Shown: positions 53,440 to 64,000 of the stretch, one piece after another
Layout: the number at the start of each line of letters is the position of its first letter
Position numbering within the stretch: the stretch's first letter is position 1
Assembly (NCBI GenBank): GCA_050084515.1
Contig: CM114272.1
Location: 42,780,001-42,844,000 of the forward strand
Origin: Blasia pusilla
Lineage: Eukaryota; Marchantiophyta; Marchantiopsida; Blasiales
Reading direction: 5' to 3'
DNA length: 64,000 nucleotides
Program-made: the position numbers and the translations under genes
Notes under the pieces: model-generated
The model's database searches: none
Seen by the model: only the letters and a program-made list of their open reading frames with translations
What the model was told of the DNA's origin: nothing

Positions 53440-56155
53440 ATGACCAAAGCCAGAGAACTCCAACAGATTGTGAAGGAACATTGGGAAGAAGTACAGATGG
53501 AAGGTGGAACATCAACCACATGGTAGTGCAAGTATTGTTCCTATTCTATGAAAACCTATCATAGCACATGGATGGTGGAGCATTATACACGAGAGAGACG
53601 AAAAATAAGGATGGGAATTATGATACCTATCATGCCAAATTATGTGTGAAGGTCCCTCCCATGCAAAGAGATCTCCGAAACAGGGTACTAGTGGGAAATG
53701 GACAAAGAAGGGAAGCGAGACCTTTGAGTGAAGTGGAAGAGATGACTCCATTACAAATAGGTTCGCAACAAACAGAAAATATTGTTTATGTTGTTCAAAA
53801 TTTGATGGGGTTGCAAACATGCCACGGAGTGACAATCTCGAGGAATGGAGAGTAGTTATTGGGCCCATTCGAGGGAGTAGTAATTCTGGGAAGAAGCAAG
53901 CTGATCTAAGGGATTCTTTCAACATCCAAGGAATAGAAGTTGCGAATGACATGTGGACGAAGTGTTTCTACAAATGGGGAATACCATTCAACGTAGTACG
54001 GCAAGATGCTTTCAAAGAAGCAGTCTTGGCAACAACAAAGGTGAAGTGTTACTCAGGTCTTAGTTACAATTCATTGCACACCACCCTACTTGAGAAACAT
54101 ATGGGGAAGGTGAAGGAAAAGGTGGATGGAAAATTTGCGTTTGGGGACCACAATCATAACGGATTCTTGGACCAATGTGAGAAGCAAGTCTTTAGTGAAC
54201 ATAATGGTCTCCTGTCTACAAGGTGAGGTCATGATTCAGTCGATAGACACCAAAGGGGAATCCCAAACGGCAGAATGGTTGGCAGATCACATAGAGAAGA
54301 CTATCATGTGCATTGGTCTAGAGAAATGTGTTGCAACTTGTGAGAGACAATGCTAGTAATGAGAGAGCATCAAGGAAACTTATCGAAGCAAAGATCCCTC
54401 ATATTCTTTGGGGTGGATGCGTATCAAATTCTCTTGATCTAGTCTGCGAAGAGTGGGGTAAATGGCCTTGGGGGGACAGGATTTTTGCACAAGCTCATGA
54501 TATGGTAGTATTTGTAAAGACTAGAACTTGGGTGATGGCCAAATTCATGGAAACCAATCCAATGAAGACACGATTATTGCCTCTTGCAAATACACGCTTG
54601 GCGAAAAATTTTATCATGTTGGGACGTGTCTTAAATGGAGGGAGGCGTTCCATGCCATGATTGCCACCAATGCTTTTAGGGAATATTTCAATGGCAAGGA
54701 TGCGAGGCAAAGGGAGAAGGCACGAGAGAATGTGACTACTATGGCCAGTCAAAATTTTTGGATGGAGAATGAGGAGTTGTTTGTTGTGGCTCCACCAACT
54801 ATTATTCTGTTGAGAGAGTGTGATGGTCATAAAGCAATGATTGGGCATATTTCTCGCCGTATTTTTGAGATAATGGAAGAGACTCATTCTTTTCCTGTGC
54901 CTCCATGGCCTTGTATGGGCGGAAGGCGTCGCGATTATTTTGTCACAATATCTAGAGCTATAGAGATGATCGATGTTATTTCTAGGTGGTGGGCACTTAT
55001 CTACAACAAGTTACATGCAATAGGCTATATTCTCGCCCCTTAAAATCTTCTTGATAGTGTTCAAGACATCACTTCAAATGTTGAGTGCATGAGAGATTTC
55101 AAAAAATATCTGAAATTGTATGTTACGGGGATGCATGGCCTCAATGTCACCGAGGCTAATTCTTATGTGGCAACTTGCTTGGGAGAGTTGGGCAACATTG
55201 TGAACCATTAGGAAACATTTGTGGATGAATTTGGTCGGGAAGTTGTTGAGTCACTATGTCCCTCTGATTGGTGGAGCATGCACGGTCAAGATGCAGCAAC
55301 ATTATGCTATGAGGCTAAGTCTATATTAGCATAAGTGATTTCATCTTCTTCAGCGGAGAGAAGATGGAGTAGTTATCGTTTCATCCACAATAAGCATAGG
55401 AATAAATTGGCCAACGAGCGTGCCAGGGATTTGGTTTACACAAACTCAAGGTTTGGAGACAAGGGTGTTTCTCAGAAATCAAGACAAGCGCTCTTGTACG
55501 AGCAATACTTTTTAGAAAGGGATAGACAAGAACAAGCTAGAAGAGTAGTAGAAGATGGCAGTGAATCTACCTTGCATGCAAGAAACCGTGATGGTAATCA
55601 TGAAGATACCCTTGACTTGCAAGATGAGGATCTAGAGGAGATGGTTGTGATATGTGGAATTCATGGCATCGAAGGGAGAGAGGATACTCATATCGGCCAT
55701 TGAAAATTTTGATTCCGAGGGGCTTGGAAGAGATTAAGATGATGTGGAAATGGAACATTGGATTCGAGAGCACGAAGAAGAGCAACAACGGAGGACTTCA
55801 AGCATAGCCAATCTGTCCAACATTTCTCCTAACACAACCTACGATCCTCATATTGTTGCACCAGTAGGAGTTCAGAATTATTCCACTTAGTCTAGTGAAC
55901 CTATGCGAGATACTCCTCCACAATCTTTGAGCATTGAAACGGTGGAATTAGTTGATAAGCCAAATTATAATGATGTTCTCATACCTATGGTTCCAAAATC
56001 TCAACCCATTAATCATGTCATAGATAGTTTTTTCCTTTGATGATGAAACAACTGCAATAGGAACTTGTTGCCGATCCACCCGACTCTAAACTATTGAGCC
56101 GCTAAATTACCGCTTACATCTTAATCCACCGGACCCAACCATAGTCCTAGACTAG
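53440..56155 (+). pseudogene. hAT transposase (DUF659 type), right copy (broken)
   Basis: Start at ATG 53440 (MTKARELQQIVKEHW). A BED zinc finger follows (HWEEVQ ... CKYCSYS ... H), with TAG in place of a Trp codon at about 53524. DUF659 region: WGIPFNVVRQDAFKEAV, LHTTLLEKH. Catalytic core: ITDSWTNVRSKSLVN (first Asp) and LVRDNASNERASRKL (second Asp), then WKWREAFHAMI-like helices. C-terminal dimerisation domain: PSDWWSMHGQDAATLCYEAKSILA, SSSAERRWSSYRFIHNK, NERARDLVYTN, followed by an acidic tail shared with the left copy. At least four frame changes and several stops. It converges on the RING-like gene across the 180-bp array. Predicted terminal repeats were not found. Confidence 0.93.
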
Positions 56156-56309
56156 AAGAGTAATTACAAAATTTAGTGAGACGGATTAGTGGATAGTTGT
56201 AGCAAACTTGTTTTATGTTGACTATTGTAAGAATTTCATTTTTATGACAATCCTTTTTATATACTTCTCCTTCATAAAGCATTTATTTTTACATTGGAGG
56301 TGAAATTAG

Positions 56310-59300
56310 TGAGTGTGATTTTTGAGCTCGTGGTCACAACTCTATTTTGCTCAAAACTTTGCAAGAGTGCTACAAACGCAAGTTGGGAAAGTTTGACATG
56401 ATGAAAAATGAAGAAACCTTATTTCCATTGAAGGTTTAGTGGTTGGGGGCCAAAATTACTATTTCCATTGAAGGTCTGATGGTTCGGGTCCAAAAAAGAG
56501 TTAGAAATTTTTAGGGTTTTGCTCACAACTTCATTTTTCCTAAAACTTGGTAAGAGTGCTAAGGCCACCTTGGGAACCATGTTGGAAAAATTTCAGCTCA
56601 AGATGACCAAGTTGGACAAGATGGAAAATGAAAAAACGTTATTTTGGAAGAGGGTCTGATGGTTCGCGTCCAAAAAGGAGTTAGACATTTTTGAGTTTTT
56701 TCTCAGAACTTCATTTTGATTGAAATTTGGCAAGCATCCTTGATGCATTTTCAAGACCATGTTGGAAAAATTTCAGCTCAAGATAAAAAATTGGGACAAG
56801 ATGAAAAATGGAAAATCCTTATTTTGATAGAAGGTCTGGTGGTTCAGGTCCAAAAAAGAGTTAGAAATTTTAGGGTTTTTCTCACAACTTCACTTTTCCT
56901 AAGACTTGGTAAGAGTGCTAGGGCCACCTTGGAAACCATATTGGCCAAATTTCAGCTCAAGATGAAAAAATTGGACAAGATGAAAAATTCAAGAACCTTA
57001 TTTTAGTAGAAGGTCTGATAGTTCGGGTCCAAAAAGGAGTTCAATATTTTTGAGTATTTTCTCACAAATTCATTTTCACTGAAACTTGGCAAGAGTCCTA
57101 GATGCATCCTGGGGACCATGTTGGCCAAATTACAACTCAAAATGACAAAGTTGGACAAGATGAAAAGTGAAAATTTTTGTAGAAGGTTTGATGCTTCGGG
57201 TCCAAAAAGGAGTTAGAAATTTTTGAGTTATTTCTCACAACTTCATTTTGCTAGAAACTTGGCAAGAGTTCTAGGGTCATCTTGGGGAGCATTTTGGCCA
57301 CATTTCAGCTCAAGATGACAAAGTTGGACATGATGAAAAATGAAAAAACCTTATTTTGGTAGAAGGTCTGATGGTTCGGGTCCAAAACGGAGTTAGACAT
57401 TTTTGAGTTTTTGCTCACAACTTCATTTTACCTGAAACTTGGCAAGAGTCCTAAATGCACCTTGGGGACCATTTTGGCCAAATAGAAGCTCAAGATGACA
57501 AAGTTGGACAAGATGAAAAATGAAAAAACCTTATTTTGGTAGAAGGTCTAATGGTTTGGGTCCAAAAAGTGGTTAGAAATTTTAAGGGTTTTTCTCACAA
57601 CTTTATTTTGCCTAAAACTTGGTGAGAGTTATAGGATTATCTTGGGGAGAATTTTGGCCAAATTTCAGCTCAAGATGACAAAGTTGGACATGATGAAATA
57701 TCAAAAAACCTTATTTTGGTAGAAGGTCTAATGGTTCGGGTCAAAAAAGCAATTAGACATTTTTGAGTTTTTGCTCACAACTTTATTTTTCCTAAAACTT
57801 GGCAAGAGTCCTAGATACACCTTGGGGACCATGTTGGCCAAATTTCAGCTCAAGATGACAAATTTGGACAAGATGAAAAATCAAAAAACCTTATTTTGGT
57901 AGAAGGTATGGTGGTTCGGGTCCAAAAAAGAGTTAGACATTTGTAGGGTTTTGCTCACAACTTCACTTATCCTAAAATTTGGTAAGAGTGCTAGGGCCAT
58001 CTTGGAGACCATTTTGGCCAAATTGGAGCTCAAGATGACAAAGTTGGACAAGATGAAAAATGGAAAAATCCTTATTTTGGTAGAAGGTCTGTGGTTCGGG
58101 TCTAAAAAATGGTTAGAAACTTTTAGGGTTTTGCTCACGACTTCATTTTTCCTAAAACTTGGTAAGAGTTCTTGGGCCATCTTGGGGACCATGTTGGCCA
58201 AATTTCAACTCAAGACCACAAAGTTGGACAAGATGAAAAATGGAAAAAGCTTATTTTGGTAGAAGGTCTAATGGTGCGGGGCCCAAAATGAGTTAGAAAT
58301 TTTTAAGTTTTTGCTTAAAACTTCATTTTGCCTCAAACTTGGCAAGAGTGCTAGATATACCTTGGGGACCATTTTGGCCAAATTTCAGCGTAAGATGGCA
58401 AAGTTGTGATGGTTCGGTCAAAAAAGGAGTAAATAATTTTTGAGCATTTTCTCACAACTCCATTTTGCCTAAAACTTGGCAAGAGTGCTAGATGCACCTT
58501 AGGGACCATATTGGCGAAATTTCAGCTCAAGATGATAAAGTTGGACAAGATGAAAAATGAAAAAATCTTATTTTGATAGAAGGTTTAATGGTTCGAGTCA
58601 AAAAAGGATTAAATAATTTTTGAGCATTTTCTCACAACTCCATTTTGCCTAAAACTTGGCAAGAGTGCTAGATGCACGTTAGGGACCATATTGGCGAAAT
58701 TTCAGCTCAAGATGATAAAGTTGGACAAGATGAAAAATGAAAAAATCTTATTTTGATAGAAGGTTTAATGGTTCGAGTCAAAAAAGGAGTAAGTAATTTT
58801 TGAACATTTTTTAGCAACTCCATATTTTGTGATACTTGGCAAGAGTGCTAGATACATCTTGAAGACCCTCTTGGCCAAATTTCAACTGAAGATGAGAAAG
58901 TTGGACAAGATGAAAAATGAAAAACCTTATTTGGGTGGAAGGTTTGATGGCTGGGGTCCAAAAAGGAGTTAGAAGTTTTTGAGCTTTTTCTCACAACTTC
59001 ATTTTTCCTGAGGACCATGTTGGCCAAATTGCAGCTCAAGATGACAAAGTTGGACAAAATGAAAATGAAAAAATCTTGTTTTGATAGGAGGTCTGATGGT
59101 TCGGGTCCAAAAAGGACTTGCTAAATTTTGAGCTTGTGATCCCAACTCCATTTTTCTTTAAACTTGGCAAGAGTGCTAGATACACCTTGGAGATAACAAT
59201 GGCTAAATTTTAGCTCAAGATGGAAATGTTGGACAAGATGTCCGGTTAAAGACCTTTTTATTTTATTTAAGGTTATCTGCTTTGGGTCCAAAAGGTCAGT

Positions 59301-59370
59301 TTAAACTTAATTTGGGATGAGAACTTGCCAGAGTGATAGATGTTACTTGGGGACCATCTGCACTATTCTA
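56310..59370. repeat. About 180-bp tandem repeat array, right arm (about 17 units)
   Basis: The marker TTTCAGCTCAAGATGA recurs near 56587, 56769, 56950, 57303, 57664, 57844, 58204, 58520 and 58700, spacing close to 180 bp. Each unit also has GTTCGGGTCCAAAAAGGAG and AAACTTGGCAAGAGT. It is the inverted counterpart of 5578-8820. Two adjacent units (58441-58620 and 58621-58800) are almost identical, with one difference noticed, which points to a recent local duplication. Confidence 0.92.
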
Positions 59371-60115
59371 TAGAATGTTAGAAGAGTTATCACATTTCAC
59401 TCTTGTAAGTTATTACACTCTTGCAATCAAATGTAAATGATCTCCTACTCCCTAGAGTAAATTTATCTTTCCATAAAATTCAAACCGAATCTATTCATTC
59501 TCCATTTAAATTCAATTTCCCTTTCCATTACATATGAATCAAGGCACCTCTGAATTTATTTATCTAACATTTTCAAATCTATAAAAAATTAGTAATATTT
59601 TTATTCACCTATTATAGTATTAAATAAAAAACAAATTAATAAGTAAATTTGGTTTTCTATTCCACCCAAGTCCCTTTCAAATTCCATCCCATGCAATATT
59701 GGTCAAAGGGATAGAATCCATACATTATCTTCCTTTACAATTCAATTCAAACATACATTTTCCGTCATTAATTTTGGAAAAAAAATTCATCCCTTTTCCA
59801 ATCCCCATCTTTCAATAAAGAAAAGAAAATCGCTTATTTTTGTGAGTTGGTAATTTTTTTGAGTTAGTAAGTTTTTTGGAGTTAGTTATGGTATCTTTCA
59901 CCTTATCCAAGGATTTACAACCCAAGAGAAAAATTTCATCCATTTCATGGACAACATTCGTGATCCGTTCACATTCACAAGTTTCCTTAGTGGAATATTA
60001 TGATTTTTTTTGGAAATGTTTTACAACAAATGAGGAGTATCTCACAAAAAATCTGGATTGAGAGGAACCTAAGACTTATGTACATTACAAAGATATAAAT
60101 ATCAACTCATTCTCT
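59371..60115. other. AT-rich spacer, conserved between arms
   Basis: Inverted counterpart of 4781-5577. No gene recognised. Confidence 0.6.
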
Positions 60116-62174
60116 CTAATCCAATTCATCGTCCGATATATGTAACACCGGTGCCAACGTCTCATCATTTCTTCCTCCTCTTCCTCTAGCTCGAGGATAT
60201 CCGCCTCCAGTCCTTTGAGAAATATCTTGCCATAAGAAAGATAGCAAGATCAATTCGAGTCTCCTCAAAACAAGCTCATCCATCAATGGATTTTGATGAT
60301 GGTTTAGCACAATTTTTTGAGTTGTGTTGAGGACGTCTCGAACTTCTTGTGAATTCAACCTTGAGCAAAGAAGAAGCTTTTTGCCTCTCAATTTTGGAGA
60401 TCAATGGTTTTTCCGTGGATGAGCTCTCCTCGATCGTACATGTCAATGAAGCGGACCAACCCCGCTCACATTTCTTGATCAATCCTCTATTGGCGAGGGA
60501 CTTCCGCTTGAACCATGCCGTCTATGTTCACTTCGGGGTTATAGTTCAATCGGGGGCTACGATGTACCAAAGTGAAAGTGAAATTTTCTTGCTCTTGGGT
60601 TAATTTGCAATAAGTGGGAGGTGCATTGCCATCAGAAGCACACAAAAATATGTCGAAAAGGTGATAGAGTCTTCTTGACCAAGCTTGTCTATAAGTTGGA
60701 CACTTGTGAGATAGTAGCATGGCCTTTTGAAGACAATATGGATGCCAATAACAAGCTTTACATGTGCCTGTCACGTAGCAACCTTCTACAGCAATGGGGT
60801 TGAAGCAGATCATGCATTTGGGCCAGTTGTTTGGCGTGAGGGCCCCTCCTTCACATAGTGCAATTGCCTTCATCCAATCTGGAAGATCTTGCACTTGTGT
60901 GTTCGGATTAAGAGGTGTGGTGACAACATCATAGAGGCATAGTTTGCAGCATTTGGATCTATGATATTGTCCTATGTTGCATGTAGAGCTAGAGGCCACA
61001 ACTGCTTGATAGGTTGAAATAAGAGTATATCAACCTCCTTCACGAGAAGTCTCCGGGGTGAGTTCTCCCACGTTATCTCTTGCTCTCCATCACAACAATT
61101 CATCCATCTCTTGATGTCGTCTTGCCATGATGTTCTCATATGCTCTCCTCCATTGATCTGTGGGGTCAACCATTACAACTCTTTGCCTTCTATGGAGGTC
61201 ATCTCTGGCAATAGATTCGTTCAAAAGCCTGTCCATCTCTTTCTTCAATTTTATATGCTCCTCAGATAGCTGTTCATACTTCCCCTTCAAAACGTTGAAT
61301 TCGGTGGCCAAATCAAAATTGCGTTGGAAATTGGTTATTAAACTCTCCAACTCTGATAGACAAGACATTACCTCGCTATTATTTGAAGCACTCTCCCCGC
61401 GAAAGGTTTGGGAAGGAGCATCGCTATGTATAAGGCGACCACAACTCTCCTTGGGCTCATCAAAGCTCGTACTACGACCTACATAGAGGTCATTCAAACC
61501 ATCTTGTCTATCCTCTGCCCCCATCTGTACTTGTCCTTCATCTCCACTCTTGTCTTGTATATATTCTTCAGCACGACTATTTTGTCTTTGACCATCCAAG
61601 GAAGATAGTATGACTCTAAGGCTCCTTGACAATCCATCTTGCTGATAATAGCGTGACGATGCTCGTGATGATGAAGCTTCCACTCTTGCTCGTTTAAAGT
61701 ATTGGCGTGGGGTTCTTCTATCTTCTTCTCTTGGTCTCTTATTTCTTCTCGAAGACCCCTCATCCACATCGCCATAGTGGAACTCCATATCCTTCATCAA
61801 CTCCATGACTTTGAGTTGAACAAATACCTTGCTCACTAACTTCATCTTTCTCTTGGGGAGGTCTTCTTACTTTTGCATGCCATTGAATAAGCCCAATCCT
61901 TTGTCCAAGCATCCTCTTCCACTTTCCTTGCAAATTCTCCAATCGCACGCTCCGACCACTTCAGCCGCGACTTCTTGAACTCTCCTTTCAAAACTTGTGG
62001 ATCAATGGTGCTATCCAAGTGCGCCTTCAATTCATCTTCCATGACAAATTGCGAGACCGTCTTCTTGTTCACCTTTGGAGGAATCTCTGGTGTTGGTGTA
62101 TCTAGGGGTTTTTCCCCTCTTCCATCATCCTGATTGTCGGAAGGGCTACGGTCTTCATGAGGTGGCAACTCCAT
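60116..62174 (-). pseudogene. Coiled-coil / RING-like zinc-binding protein gene, right copy
   Basis: Best copy of this gene. Start MELPPHEDRS at 62174. An N-terminal domain runs to about 61850 (PQVLKGEFKKSRLKWSERAI), where one indel joins it to the next frame. A 251-codon block (61845-61090) has an Arg-rich patch (KRPREEDRRTPRQ), Ser-rich linkers and a coiled coil (LSELESLITNF, KGKYEQLSEEHIKLKKEMD). A second block (60999-60487) contains the zinc cluster CMICFNPI, CYVTGTCKACYWHPYC, SHKCPTYR, about CxxC-x8-C-x5-CxxC-xx-H-xx-C with a later HKC: RING-like but missing a clear last pair. The tail is RG-rich and ends HISDDELD. Family and function unknown. It accompanies the kinase-like gene in both arms. 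Confidence 0.7.
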
Positions 62175-62360
62175 CTTGTCTTTTACCAAAATACAAAAAA
62201 AAGGTGATTTAGAAATGATTCTAATAATAGTAATACTATGGCACACGTAGATCCGCACATCAATCAAGATTCATTATTCACAAAATTTCAAAGTAACACA
62301 TTCATCTTTTTGAACCAAGTCTTTCATTTCTCATGAAAAATATCCAATCCTCAAACGGGT

Positions 62361-63665
62361 TTACAATGATACTACCACTATTATTGGCCTTAATCCCAAA
62401 TCTACATCGTCTATACCTAATACTTTCGCATTTTCTCTGGTATATGCAATGAGAAACTCTAAGCTTTTGCGATCAGAGGGATTCGGAGCTAATGCCCAGT
62501 TTCAAATCCTTTCCAAATAAGTAAATTTTAGTGGCCTTGCTACAGAGGAGATTTTGAGGCCCTATTGTCAACTCCGGTGCTATATGCCCAACATGATTTT
62601 TTTGTTCCTACTGCCACCATCTATGAGGAGACTCTAAGAGTTTATTAGTCCACATGGCATTCCCCCAATCTCCAACGTCGATGTATGGGCTAGAGTTGGA
62701 TCCAAAATGGATGAACATGTTTCTAGCATGGAGGTCGGTTTGAAAAATCCCACGCTTGTGGACAGTCTCTATAGTTCCAAGAAGGGCAACCACAAGCTGG
62801 ACAATATTCAATGCTATTGCGAGACATCTCATCTTTTCCAACTCTCTTAGATTACCCCCGCCGTTCTTCAAGTTATGGCATGCTCGCAACCAATTTTTGA
62901 GGTGTCCACCATTCCAATATGGAAAAATGGCACGTGGTGAATCCTCGATCAACCTTCCCACCATGCAAACAATAGTGCAATGTAAAATACTAGCACACAA
63001 CTCCTCTCGCATCATCAATTTTCTAGATCTTGATAGAGATGTTTCCTTATACACCTTCATGCAATAGTATATTTCTTCCCTAAAGCCATGGGTTCCGTTT
63101 ATTTTACAACGGTATACAATTCTGTGTAAACGGGTTCCCACAATATTGCTCGGGTCATGTCTTATTACTACATTATTATTGGAAATCAAAGTAAATGCAC
63201 ATGGAACGGTCAATGTCAACCCCAAAGAAGTACTACGTCCCTTGAAAAGACGTTGAGCACTTCTTAACTCTATACAAAATCTTTCTAGGAGAGCCGACTC
63301 TGCAGCATTCTTCTTCTCATCCTTATATGTTTTGAGGTTGACATATGCTCTCTTCAGGTCAACACCTTGTAGGGCACAAAATTTAGTCAACCTTTAAGTC
63401 TCCGCGGCATCCACTTCCCAGTCAAATGCCTTTGCCACTCTTTTGGACAATCTCTCCAATTCCAAGGTGTAGTCATGTAAACCATCCATACTCCTCAAAA
63501 AGTAGGATCGTCTCTTCTCTAAAGAAAGCTGGAAAAACTAGTCTAACCATGCCTCTCGTACGGCCATGTTGAAATCATTCCTCATAGTTGCTTGTGCCTC
63601 TTGGCACCGACGTTGGACTCATTTTGGTTCTCTCCCACTGTCGATGACCCAACCCAACTAGACAT
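62361..63665 (-). pseudogene. Protein-kinase-like gene, right copy
   Basis: Start at 63665 (MSSWVGSSTVGEN), with a one-base frame change near 63600 and two stops before the 260-codon open block 63390-62608. Kinase features: IVGTRLHRIVYRC in the glycine-loop position, YYCMKVYK (VAIK Lys), MMREELCASI (alpha-C Glu), the catalytic loop FQTDLHARN with Asp and Asn kept but HRD changed to QTD, and VGDWGNA for DFG. The APE-like segment (IAPELT) follows near 62570. About 80 bp of the C-lobe present in the left copy is deleted near 62520. Activity is doubtful. The domain could be a pseudokinase or an ABC1/RIO-like outlier. No known family is assigned. Confidence 0.7.
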
Positions 63666-64000
63666 TTCCCTTGGATGAAAAAGATAGTAATATCTTAAAA
63701 AATACAAGGGAGAGAAATGTACAGGTTGAGATAAGAAAATACCGAAAAGAGAATGACATGAGATGCTAAAATAATGGCTCAGAATGTACTAGCGCGTGAA
63801 TGATGGAAGTTTAGGGTTGGGCTCTCAAAGGAAATAGGTAGATATGGGCGTGTCTAGATAAGGTTCCTTGATCACCTCCACATCCCCAATGTGCTAAGGA
63901 GAACCAATAGAACAAGTCAAAACACTCAGGTCTATGAATCAGAAATCTCAAAATCACCAAACAAGTTTAGTGAAACAAGAGATTTCCACACTCACAAACA
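63666..64000. other. Upstream flank of the kinase-like gene, nothing recognised
   Basis: AT-moderate, no ORF with motifs. It has no counterpart at the left arm, where the GC-rich block takes this position. Confidence 0.5.

Larger units (their letters stand above)
55313..63574 (-). repeat. Right arm of the inverted duplication
   Basis: Reverse complement matches 689-9757. It lacks the solo LTR and the copia element, and has an internal deletion of about 80 bp in the kinase C-lobe. Homology ends at 55313 on the hAT side because the left arm stops at the copia insertion, and near 63574 on the kinase side. Confidence 0.9.

Overview
This is a piece of a transposon-rich plant nuclear genome, most likely a land plant with a large genome. 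The evidence is a Ty1/copia element whose primer-binding site matches plant initiator-Met tRNA, a CACTA TNP2 transposase relic, two kinds of hAT transposase relic, and several layers of nested Ty3/gypsy elements. Species cannot be read from the sequence. I see no intact single-copy host gene: almost every coding stretch is mobile-element derived and carries stops or frameshifts.

Layout. The window ends are inverted copies of one unit, about 9 kb at 689-9757 and 8.3 kb at 55313-63574. Each holds a protein-kinase-like gene, a coiled-coil/RING-like gene, an array of about 180-bp tandem repeats, and a hAT transposase convergent with the other two. The left copy carries a solo LTR (2329-2865). Its hAT end is cut by a Ty1/copia element (9763-14733, 424-bp LTRs, 5-bp TSD AGCCA). 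Then come a TTAAGATC-rich repeat region (15.1-16.5 kb), a 3' fragment of a gypsy element (A', minus, 16.5-18.1 kb), a CACTA-type terminus with internal direct repeats (18.1-19.6 kb), and gypsy element A (minus, about 19.6-45.8 kb). A is opened by three later events: internally deleted LTR element C inside its 3' LTR, complete gypsy element B (plus, 28685-38087) inside its gag, and a region with a second hAT gene, a 107-bp tandem array and a GC-rich block (about 39.5-45.0 kb). Rightward follow a (CT)86 tract, a small membrane-protein ORF, a (GA)99 tract, an unrecognised 211-aa ORF, a TNP2 relic, a GC-rich palindromic minisatellite, and the right copy of the inverted unit.

Most notable content. 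Gypsy elements A and B share an unusual domain order: gag (two zinc knuckles), aspartic protease, C5 cytosine DNA methyltransferase, reverse transcriptase, RNase H, integrase, PHD finger. The methyltransferase sits at the same place in both elements and shows motifs I, IV, VI, VIII and X, with Dnmt3/DRM-like features. The PHD finger recurs in A, B and A'. Retrotransposon-borne DNMTs have been reported in dinoflagellates and charophyte algae. Here one is paired with a chromatin-reader finger, which suggests an element that could write methylation on its own DNA and read chromatin for integration. That role is inference. These copies are decayed, so function would have to come from younger relatives.

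Relative ages, by eye: copia LTRs differ at about 16 of 424 positions; the LTR blocks of B differ at about 6%; A must be older than B because B sits in A; the inverted arms differ by about 7% in one 168-bp kinase sample.
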